Part shown: positions 35,207 to 43,316 of the stretch, one piece after another
Position numbering within the stretch: the stretch's first letter is position 1
How the letters are laid out: each line of letters opens with the position of its first letter
Origin: Actinomadura sp. J1-007
Lineage (GTDB): Bacteria; Actinomycetota; Actinomycetes; Streptosporangiales; Streptosporangiaceae
Assembly: GCF_009793335.1 (NCBI RefSeq)
Contig: NZ_WING01000001.1
Location: forward strand, 1,054,001-1,118,000
Reading direction: 5' to 3'
DNA length: 64,000 bases
Notes under the pieces: model-generated
Database searches by the model: none
What the model was told of the DNA's origin: nothing
The model's input: only the letters and a program-made list of their open reading frames with translations
Program-made: the position numbers and the translations under genes

Positions 35207-36036
35207 CGGCCCCGGGCGGCGGACCCGCCGGCGGTACGAGCGGTACGAGCGGTCCCAGCGGTACGGGCGGCGGCACGAGCGGTACGGGCGGTAAGGCAGG
35301 GGCACCGCCCGTACTGTCCGTGCGCGGGATCAAGAAGCGGTACGGCGGCGTCCAGGCCCTGGACGGCGTGAACCTGGAGGTGTCGGCCGGCGAGGTCGTC
35401 GCGCTCGTCGGCGACAACGGGGCCGGGAAATCGACGCTGGTGAAGGTGGTCTCCGGCGTGACCGTCCCCGACGCGGGCGAGATCGCGTTCGGCGGGCGGC
35501 CCGTCCGCGTGGCGCGCCCGCACGACGCGCAGGCGCTCGGGATCTCGACCGTCCACCAGGACCTCGCCCTGTGCGAGAACCTCGACGTGGTCGCCAACCT
35601 GTTCCTCGGCAGCGAGAAGCGCCGCTGGGGGCTGCTCGGCCACCTGCGGATGGAGCGCGCCGCCCGGGAGCTGCTCGCGTCCCTCGACGTGCGCATCCGC
35701 GACATCCGCGCGCCCGTCGCGGCGCTGTCGGGCGGGCAGCGGCAGTCGGTCGCGATCAGCCGGGCGCTGCTCGGCGACCCGCGCCTGGTCCTGCTGGACG
35801 AGCCGACCGCCGCGCTCGGCGTCGAGCAGACCGCGCAGGTGCTGGACCTCGTGCGGCGGCTGCGCGACCGGGGCCTCGCCGTCGTCGTCATCTCGCACAA
35901 CCTGGCGGACGTGCGCGCCGTCAGCGACCGCATCGCGGTGCTGCGCCTCGGCCGCGACGCGGGCGTGTTCCGCACGGCCGAGACGAGCCGGGAGGCCGTG
36001 GTCGCGGCCATCACGGGAGCGGGAGTCACCACATGA
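35203..36036 (+). CDS. sugar ABC transporter ATP-binding protein
   Basis: A 277-residue single nucleotide-binding domain. Walker A GDNGAGKSTLVK, Q-loop TVHQDLALCENL, signature LSGGQRQSVAIS, Walker B LVLLDEPTAAL and switch His in VVISHNL. A Gly/Thr/Ser-rich leader of about 34 residues precedes the domain. Unlike RbsA/XylG, which have two domains, this is a half-size ATPase, so it should act as a homodimer. ATGA overlaps on both sides. Confidence 0.92.
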   Translation: MTAPGGGPAGGTSGTSGPSGTGGGTSGTGGKAGAPPVLSVRGIKKRYGGVQALDGVNLEVSAGEVVALVGDNGAGKSTLVKVVSGVTVPDAGEIAFGGRPVRVARPHDAQALGISTVHQDLALCENLDVVANLFLGSEKRRWGLLGHLRMERAARELLASLDVRIRDIRAPVAALSGGQRQSVAISRALLGDPRLVLLDEPTAALGVEQTAQVLDLVRRLRDRGLAVVVISHNLADVRAVSDRIAVLRLGRDAGVFRTAETSREAVVAAITGAGVTT

Positions 36037-37279
36037 TCACCGATACCGCGCCGGGACCGGCGCGCGGACGGCTCGCCAGGTTCGCCCGGCTCGCCCGCCC
36101 CGCGGGGCCGCTGGCCGCTGCCGCGGCCGGGCGGCTGCGCGGCGGCGACCTCGGCGCGCTGCCGGTCGTCGCGGCGCTCGCCGTCATCGCCGCCGTGTTC
36201 GGCACCCTGAACGGCCGGTTCCTGTCCGCCGAGAACCTCACCAACCTCGCCCTCCAGATGGCCGCCACCGGCACGATCGCGCTCGGCGTCGTGATCGTGC
36301 TGCTGCTCGGCGAGATCGACCTGTCGGTCGGGTCGGTCAGCGGCCTGTGCGCCGTCGTGATGACCGTGCTGAACGTCCGGCACGGCGTCCCGGCGGGCCT
36401 CGCGGTGCTGCTCGCGCTCGGCGCGGCGGTGCTGGTCGGCCTGCTGCACGGGCTGATGTTCACGATGCTCGCCATGCCCTCGTTCGTCGTCACGCTGTCG
36501 GGCCTGATCGGCTGGCAGGGCCTGCTGCTGTACCTGCTCGGCCACGAGGGGACGGTGAACCTGCCGTTCGACGGGCCGATCGCGCGGCTCAGCGACACGT
36601 GGCTGCCGGCCTGGCTGAGCTGGCTCGCCGTCGCGGCGCTCGCCGCCGCCGCGCTCGCGGCCGCGCTGGTCACACGGCGGCTGCGCGCCCGCGCGGACCT
36701 GCCCGTCCCGCCGCTCGGCTGGGCGCTCGCGCGGGCCGGGGCGCTCGCCGCCGTCCTCGCGGCCGTCGTCGCGGTGCTGAACGGCGACCGCGGCGTCCCG
36801 CTCACCCTGGTGATCTTCGGGTCGCTGGTCGTCCTGCTGGACCTGGCGCTGCGCGGCACCGCGGCGGGCCGCTGGATCTACGCGGTCGGCGGGAGCGCGG
36901 AGGCGGCGCGGCGCGCGGGGATCAGCGTGACGCGGATCCGGATCCTCGGGTTCGCCGCGGCCTCGCTGCTCGCGGGCGCGGGGGCATCCTCGCCGCCAGC
37001 AGGCTCGCCGCCGTCAACCAGAGCTCGGGCGGCAGCGACATCCTGCTGATGGCGATCGCGGCGGCGGTGATCGGCGGGACGAGCCTGTTCGGCGGCCGGG
37101 GGCGCACGTACGCGGCGCTGCTCGGCATCCTGGTCATCCAGTCGGTGACGAACGGGATGCTGCTGCTCAACGTCAACTCGTCCGTCCGGTTCATGGTGAC
37201 GGCCGGGGTGCTCGCGCTCGCGGTCGCGATCGACTCGGCCGCCCGGCGGGGCCGCTCCGGGGCGGCGGGCGCGCGGTGA
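36033..37279 (+). CDS. sugar ABC transporter permease (XylH-like), frame break at G-run
   Basis: A permease of the ribose/xylose class with about 10-12 helices: ENLTNLALQMAATGTIALGV, GEIDLSVGSVSGLCAV, MLAMPSFVVTLSGLIGWQGL, then after the break SGGSDILLMAIAAAVIGGTSLFGG and VRFMVTAGVLALAVAID. The frame moves at the G-run 36980-36984, where a sixth G would restore LLAGAGGILAASRLAAVNQ. Corrected length 415 residues. As written the product would lose its last 80 or so residues, including the conserved GGTSLFGG loop. Confidence 0.85.
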
Positions 37280-38217
37280 GGCCCGGGTTCGTCCTCGGGA
37301 TCGACTTCGGCGGGACGAAGATCGCGCTCGCCACCGCCACGCCGGACGGGCGGACGCTGCGCCGCGCCCGGCTGGAGACCCGGGGCCGGGAGGGGGCGCC
37401 CGCGGTCGTGCGCCGCGCCCTCGGAGCCGCCCGCCGCCTGATCACCGAGACCGACGCGAGCGCCGGTGCGGACGGCGGCGGCGGTTCGGAGCACGGCGTG
37501 CACGGCGCGGGGCTGCTGGCGGCGGGAGTCTCGACGTTCGGCGTCGTCCGGGGCGACCGGGTCGTGCTCGCGCCGAACGTCCCCGGCTGGGAGGACCTGC
37601 CCCTGCCCGCGCTGCTGCGCGAGGGGCTCGGCACGCCGCTGCTGAGCCTCGACAACGACGTCAACGCCGCGACGGCCGCCGAGCTGCGCTGGGGGCGGCT
37701 CGCCGGGGTCGGCACCGGCGTGTACGTCAACGTCGGCACCGGGCTCGGGGCGGGCATCGTCGCGGACGGCCGCGTCGTGCGCGGCGCGAACGGCGCGGCG
37801 GGCGAGATCGGCTACGCGCTGCGCTCCCCCGCCGAGCCCGGCTACGCGGCGGGCCGGGCGCCGCTGGAGGAGTACGCGTCGGGCGGCGGGCTGGCCCGCC
37901 GGGGCTCGGCCCTGCTCGGCCGCGACACGCCCGCCGAGGACCTGTTCGGCATCCGCGGCGACCCGCGCGTGGACCGGCTCCTCGACGGCGCGCTGGACGC
38001 CCTCGCCACCGCCGTCGCCAACCTCGCGATCGCCCTCGACCCCGAACGGGTCGTGCTCGGCGGCGGCATGGCGGCGGAGCCCGCGCTGCCCTCCCGGATC
38101 AGCGCGACGCTGGCCGCCGCCGTACCGTTCCCGCCGGTGGTGGAGGCGGGACGCTTCGCGAGCGACGCCGCGCTCGTCGGGGCCCTGGCCCTGGCCGTGG
38201 ACGCCCTGCGGGCGTGA
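37276..38217 (+). CDS. ROK-family sugar kinase
   Basis: A 313-residue kinase: ATP phosphate-1 loop GIDFGGTKIALA, catalytic Asp in LSLDNDVNAATAAELRWG, phosphate-2 YVNVGTGLGAGIV and RGANGAAGEIGY, adenosine loop RVVLGGGMA. It lacks an HTH, so it is an enzyme rather than a regulator. The zinc motif CGxxGC is absent. Last gene of the sugar ABC operon (GTG overlaps the permease stop), probably phosphorylating the imported sugar. Confidence 0.88.
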   Translation: MRPGFVLGIDFGGTKIALATATPDGRTLRRARLETRGREGAPAVVRRALGAARRLITETDASAGADGGGGSEHGVHGAGLLAAGVSTFGVVRGDRVVLAPNVPGWEDLPLPALLREGLGTPLLSLDNDVNAATAAELRWGRLAGVGTGVYVNVGTGLGAGIVADGRVVRGANGAAGEIGYALRSPAEPGYAAGRAPLEEYASGGGLARRGSALLGRDTPAEDLFGIRGDPRVDRLLDGALDALATAVANLAIALDPERVVLGGGMAAEPALPSRISATLAAAVPFPPVVEAGRFASDAALVGALALAVDALRA

Positions 38218-38220
38218 CCC

Positions 38221-38248
38221 CGCCCCCGCCCCTCATCGGGCGGGGGCG
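38221..38248. terminator. hairpin between convergent genes
   Basis: Perfect 11-bp CGCCCCCGCCC/GGGCGGGGGCG stem with a 6-nt loop, immediately after the kinase stop and before the convergent small gene. Likely bidirectional. Confidence 0.75.
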
Positions 38249-38254
38249 CCGCCG

Positions 38255-38377
38255 CTAGCGGGCGGGAGCACCGCCGTTGTCGCGGCGGTCCAGCGCGGTC
38301 TGGAGCGCGCGGGCCGCCTCCTCGCGGTCGTCGTCGGCGTGGGCGTTGAAGTTCTCGTCGTACGCGTCGTCTCGCAT
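38255..38377 (-). CDS. 40-residue acidic small protein
   Basis: A short gene on the minus strand beginning MRDDAYDENFNAHADDD, continuing REEAARALQTALDRRDN and ending NGGAPAR. GGAG lies about 8 nt before the ATG, and the codons follow the local G/C third-position habit. Composition is Asp/Glu/Asn/Ala-rich, with one helix predicted in the second half. No signal or membrane segment. I do not recognise it. A terminator follows it, supporting an independent unit. Confidence 0.55.
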   Translation of the reverse strand: MRDDAYDENFNAHADDDREEAARALQTALDRRDNGGAPAR

Positions 38378-38733
38378 GGTTCAGCTCCGTTGTTCCTGTG
38401 CCGCCGGTGTGGGGACCCGGGCCGCCGTGGTTCGCACGGTCGGCGCCGCCGGGACTTACGGCCAGGACCACACTCCGCAGCGGGTCAGGCCCGCCCTTCA
38501 GGCCCCGCTGCGGCAGCGAAGGATTACCACGAAGCGCCGCATGACTGCGATCCACGGTACCCGCGCTCGCCCGAGGTGTCCCGACCCGTGGCGAAAGTTC
38601 TCATACTTTGAGACATGTACCCCGTTGAGCTGCGGAGACGCGAGAACGCCGCGGCCCCGTCCCGCGGGCCACGGCGTTCCGTGGACGTGCGCCGCCCCGC
38701 GCCGCGGCGAACGCGGGGCGGGGCGGCGACCGG

Positions 38734-40319
38734 TCAGTCCAGGTCGACCCGGCGGCCCATGTCGGCGCCGACCTCGGCCTTGATCGCGTCGACGAGCTGC
38801 GGCGGGACGGCCGAGTCGACGGTCAGCGCGATCAGCGCCTTGCCGCCCTTGGCGTCCCGGCCGACCTGCATGCTGGCGATGTTGACGCCCGCGTCGCCGA
38901 GCAGCTTGCCGACCGAGCCGACGATGCCGGGCCGGTCGGTGTAGGAGAACAGGCCCATGTGCGCGGTCGGGACGATCTCCATGTCGTAGCCGTTGATCTC
39001 CACGATCCGCTCGTGGTGCTTCGGCCCGGTCACGGTGCCCGACACCGACACCACCGAGCCGTCGGCCATCGTGCCGCGCACCTGCACCACGTTGCGCCAG
39101 TCGGGGCTGTCCTCGCTCGTGGTGAGGGTCACCTCGACGCCGCGGTCGCGGGCGAGCAGCGGCGCGTTGACGAACGTCACGGCCTCCTCGGTGACGTCGA
39201 GGAACACGCCCTTCAGCGCGGCGAGCTCCAGCACCTTGACGTCGTGGCCGGTGATCTCGCCGCGCACCACCACGTCGAGGCGGAGCGGCACGCCGCCGGC
39301 GAGGGCGGTGAAGATGCGGCCGAGCTTCTCGGCGAGCGGCAGGCCCGGCTTGACGTCCTCGGCGACCGCGCCGCCCTGGACGTTGACGGCGTCGGGGACG
39401 AACTCGCCCGACAGCGCCAGCTTGACCGAGCGGGCGACCTGCGTGCCCGCCTTCTCCTGCGCCTCGTGCGTGCTCGCCCCGAGGTGCGGGGTCACCACGA
39501 CGTTGTCGTGGTGGAACAGCGGGCTGTCGGTGCACGGCTCGGTGCTGAACACGTCGATGCCCGCCCCGGCGACCCGGCCGTCCTTGATCGCGATCTCCAG
39601 CGCCTCCTCGTCGACGATCCCGCCGCGCGCGGCGTTGACGACGCGCACGTTGGGCTTGACCAGGTGCAGCTCGCGGTCGCCGATGAGGCCGAGCGTCTCG
39701 GGGTCTTCGGGAGGTGGACGGTGATGAAGTCGCTCTCGGCGAGCAGTTCGTCGAGCGTGACGAGCCTCACCCCGAGCTGCGCGGCGCGGGCCGCCTGCAC
39801 GTAGGGGTCGAAGGCGACGACGTTCATGTCGAACGCGGCGAGCCGCTGCGCGACCAGGACGCCGATCCGGCCGAGGCCGAGGACGCCGACGGTCTTGCCC
39901 TGGAGCTCGACTCCGGTGTACTTCGAGCGCTTCCACTCGCCCTGCTTGAGGGCGGCGTGGCCCTGCGGCACGTTGCGCGCGGTGGCGAGGAGCAGCGCGA
40001 TCGCGTGCTCGGCGGCGGTGACGATGTTGGAGGTCGGGGCGTTGACGACCATGACCCCGGCCTTGGTCGCCGACTCGACGTCGACGTTGTCGAGGCCCAC
40101 CCCCGCGCGGGCGACGACGCGGAGCTTCTTGGCGTGCCGGAACACCTCGGCGGTGACCTTGGTGGCGCTGCGGACGATCAGCGCGTCGACGTCCGCGACC
40201 GCGGGCAGCAGCAGCGACTTGTCGCTGCCGTCGACGTGGCGGACCTCGAAGTCGGATTCCAGCACCGCGATGCCGGCGGGCGAGAGTTCTTCTGCGACGA
40301 GGACGACGGGCTTGCTCAA
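38734..40319 (-). CDS. serA: D-3-phosphoglycerate dehydrogenase, frame break
   Basis: First enzyme of serine synthesis, long (three-domain) form. N-terminal SKPVVLVAEELSPAGI, NAD-binding GKTVGVLGLGRIGVLVAQRL, then FITVHLPKTPETLGLIG once one base is restored near 39700-39712 (a run of four G where five are expected). The second frame continues VVNAARGGIVDEEAL, VVTPHLGASTHEAQEKAG, an intervening domain, and a C-terminal ACT domain for serine feedback (VGSVGKLLGDAGVNIASMQVG). Corrected length 528. TTG 40319 with AAAGGA upstream is the best start; family proteins begin MSKPVVL. Confidence 0.92.
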
Positions 40320-40570
40320 GGAAGAGTCCTTTGACAGTCGGTACGTGAAGGTCGTGAAGGTGATGTGCAGGAAGATGCGAGTCACCCCGTCGTGCCCTCG
40401 CCCCCAGAGGGCGAGTCTATCCCTCGCCGGGCGCGCCCCTCGCGGCCGGACGCACACCCGCCGGTAACGTCCGCGATGTCCTGTTTCCCCAGCTCTCTCG
40501 CGCCCCGCGCGCCCCACCCGTCCCCGGCCCCCGGCGCGCCGCCGGCCGGGAGGGCCGGCGGCCCGCCGGG

Positions 40571-41209
40571 TCAGGCCGCGTTGGGCTCGGGAACGGCCGC
40601 GAGGACCGTGGCGACCCGTTCGGCGTCGGCGACGTCCACGTGCGGGACGTCGATGAAGACGCGGAGCGGGCCGGTCGGCAGGCCCAGCTCCTCGGCCACC
40701 TCGACCTGGAGCGCGCGCAGCGGGATGTAGGAGAGGTAGCCGCGGTAGACGTTCTGCGACCGGAACATCGCCGTCATGATCAGCCGGTAGCCGCGGATCC
40801 GGAACGACAGGGCGGCCAGGCACGGCACGCCGTCGCCGCTCTCGCCGGGCACGGTCAGCGAGATCCACGCGCTGGTCGTCCACGGCCGGGCCCGCAGCAG
40901 GCCGGTCACCCAGGAGATCTGGTCGACGCCCTGGAGGTCGCGCAGGCGCGGGCCGTACGCGCCGCGCACGGTCCTGCGGGTGCGCTCCTCGGCCCGGCGG
41001 ACGAGCCGCGCGCTGTCGCCGTACTCGCGGAGGATCGGGTCCTCCCAGCTCAGCGACGCCACCTCGAAGAGGATCGGGGTGCCCTCGATGATCGGCCCGC
41101 GCTCCTCCATGCCGGCCTCGCCCGAACGCCAGACGTGCCGCAGCACCCCGACCCAGGCGCGCCCGCACGTCTCCCAGCGGCGGACGGCCCGATCGTTCGG
41201 CGCCGCCAC
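40571..41209 (-). CDS. divergent thymidylate-synthase-fold protein
   Basis: A 212-residue protein with the linear layout of ThyA: AWVGVLRHVWRSGE (N-terminal helix), YGPRLR and GVDQISWV (YGxxWR...DQI in ThyA), TTSAWISL (RRIIVSAWN), VPCLAALSFRI (APCHAFFQFYV), FRSQNVYRGYLSYIPLRALQ ([20 protein letters not shown]). The nucleophile C130 and R150 are kept, but His after Cys is Leu and the dUMP-sensing Asn is Tyr (Y161). It is therefore unlikely to be an ordinary thymidylate synthase; a modified nucleotide or no catalysis are both possible. GTG 41209 has AGGAG 7 nt upstream. Confidence 0.55.
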   Translation of the reverse strand: MAAPNDRAVRRWETCGRAWVGVLRHVWRSGEAGMEERGPIIEGTPILFEVASLSWEDPILREYGDSARLVRRAEERTRRTVRGAYGPRLRDLQGVDQISWVTGLLRARPWTTSAWISLTVPGESGDGVPCLAALSFRIRGYRLIMTAMFRSQNVYRGYLSYIPLRALQVEVAEELGLPTGPLRVFIDVPHVDVADAERVATVLAAVPEPNAA

Positions 41210-41609
41210 GTCACGTCTCCTCGCCACAATTCGCCCCGCCGCCGACAATGCGGTGCGGGGAATTACCTGCCGGTCGCATTGCGCCGCGGAGAGAACATTC
41301 CTCCGCCCGGCCGTCGTCGTTCGGCACCGGGTGCCCTACTGGAAGATCACCAATCATGAACTCCGCCCCACCGCCGCTCCGGCAGCGTCACCAAGAGGTG
41401 TTCGCGCACGTGCGCTCAGCGGGGCCGCGGCCGAAGCGGCTTTCTTCCAGTATCGGCCAGACGGCACGAAAAAGGTAGCGTGAAATATCCGCGATGCGAG
41501 ATCGCCGCTTTCTGACCCATGCCCTGACGCGTTCTTACTGGACGCTTCGTCCAAATCATCCCGCAATGTGCGATCGGTCCCGGTCACCGGACGCCGGGGC
41601 CGGGGACGT
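41210..41609. other. 400-bp non-coding gap, relatively AT-rich
   Basis: It lies upstream of the ThyA-like gene and downstream of the DUF2079 gene. Local A/T content is higher than the window average, with AT-rich spots near 41262-41275 and 41468-41490. No reading frame here has convincing family resemblance or a ribosome site. It probably carries the ThyA-like promoter. Confidence 0.5.
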
Positions 41610-43255
41610 TCACCAAGGCCCGGGGACGTCGCGGCGCAGCACCACGTAGCCGTCCCGCCGCACGACCTCCTCGTAGCCGCCCGCGAGCAGCTCGGCGACG
41701 CGCCGCCGCTGCTCGTCCACCGAGGCGAACGGGAACTCCCGCCGCTCGACGTCGGCGACCACCCACGGGGCGCCGCGCGGCACCTGGTCCCACAGCAGCA
41801 CGCGGGTACGGCTCGTGAGCGCGGGCCCGACCACGTTGGCCGACTCGACCAGCGCCCCGTCCGGGATCCTGGCCGCGACCGCGTCGGCCGCCCGCGCCCG
41901 CTCGTTCCGCCGCCACAGCGCGGGGTCGGCCATGTGCTTCCAGGCGAAGAACGGGACGGACACGGCCGTCGCCACCAGCACGGCGGCGAGCGGCAGCGCC
42001 CGCGGCGCTCCGGCCCCGCCCGGCCATCGGGCCGCGCGCGCGATCCACCGCCACCGGGCGCTGCGCCGCAGCCGGGGCAGGAGCCGCTCCCGCAGCCGTA
42101 CCGCGCCGTCCACCGCCGCGAGCACGAGGACCGCGATGATGAACGCGTTGTAGTGGTAGCTCGGCTCCCACCAGTTGGGGAAGCTGCTGGCCAGCATCCG
42201 TTCGGCCAGCAGCGGCACCGCGGTCAGCGCGAGCGGCGACGCGAGCGGGAGCAGCAGCAGGGGGAGGACGAGCAGCGCCAGCGTGCCGAGCTTGCGGGGC
42301 GGTGTGCCGAGCGCCGCGACCGCGTCCCACGGGTGGGTGAGCACGTGCACCGCCGCGCGGGCAGGTCGGGGCCGAGCGAGCCGTACGCCCAGTAGTAGTC
42401 GTTGTCGCCGCCGAACGCCGCGATGAGCAGCCGCGAGCACACCCACGTCGCGACGAGCCCGACGAGGATGTAGGCGGCGCCGGCCCGGCGGTCCTCGGGC
42501 AGCCTCCGGACCCACTGGAGCAGACCGCGCAAACGGGACGTCCGCCCGGCGTCCGCCCGCGTCGCCCCGTCGCCGGGGACGGGCGCGGGCTCCTGCTGAC
42601 GGCGGACGAGCAGGTAGAGGCCGAAACCCGCGAGCAGGAGGCCCATGTCCTCCTTGGCCAGCAGCAGGACGAACGCCGCGACGGCCGCCTGGCCCCGCCG
42701 GCCCGCGTCGTACCGTTCGACCATCAGCGCCGACAGCAGCGGGACGAACGCGACCTCGTGGAAGTCGAACGCGAGCGCCTCGGCGACGGGCCACGACAGC
42801 GCGTACGCGGCCGAGGCGCAGAACGCGGCGCGGTCGCCCAGGCGGCGGCTCGTGTAGCGCCAGATCGGCACGATCGCCAGCGCGAGCAGGACGCCCTGCG
42901 CGACCAGCAGCGTGCCGGGCCCGTCGTGCAGCCGGTAGAACGGCGCGATCACGGCGAGCAGCGGCGAGAAGTGGTCGCCGAGGATCGCGAAGTCGGGCCC
43001 GAACCCGTTGTGCACGCCCTTGACCATCGCGACGGGCGCGTCGAACCGGCTGTACGAGCGGACCGCCTGGTCGAAGATCACCAGGTCGTACGTGCTGGCC
43101 CGGAACGCCCGCAGCCGCATGAGCGAGTACGCGGCGTTGAGGACCGCGGCCGCGGCGACCAGTGCGGCGAGCGCCGCGTCCGGACGGCGCGACCGCCGCT
43201 CGCGACCCGCCGGGGCCCCGTCCGCGGGCCCCTCCACGATCACTGCCTCGGCCAC
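41610..43255 (-). CDS. DUF2079 polytopic membrane protein, frame break
   Basis: A membrane protein with about 10-12 helices. DUF2079 features are STYDLVIFDQAVRSYSRFDAPV, GDHFSPLLAVIAPFYRL and FDFHEVAFVPLLSALMVERY. These resemble glycosyltransferase-C (mannosyltransferase-like) proteins, with acidic residues in the first outer loop. The frame changes near 42355-42363; with one base restored, GPDLP runs into AAVHVLTHPWDAVAALG and the product is 548 residues. GTG 43255 has no strong ribosome site, so the start is uncertain. Function and sugar donor unknown. Confidence 0.78.
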
Positions 43256-43316
43256 GCGCCAGGACGCTACCAGCAGCCCCGGCGCGTGACCGAACCGTGA
43301 GGAGCCCGCCCGCCGG

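Noticed and set aside
38734..40319. serA and ilvB as pseudogenes
   Set aside because: The breaks need only one base each and both halves keep conserved sequence; treated as whole genes with a likely base-calling deletion.
40320..40450. In-frame extension upstream of serA (MTRIFLHITF-like)
   Set aside because: It is open, but SerA proteins start at MSKPVVL and the TTG at 40319 has the ribosome site.
41354..41587. 77-codon minus-strand frame in the gap upstream of the ThyA-like gene
   Set aside because: Composition and codon use are not gene-like and there is no ribosome site.
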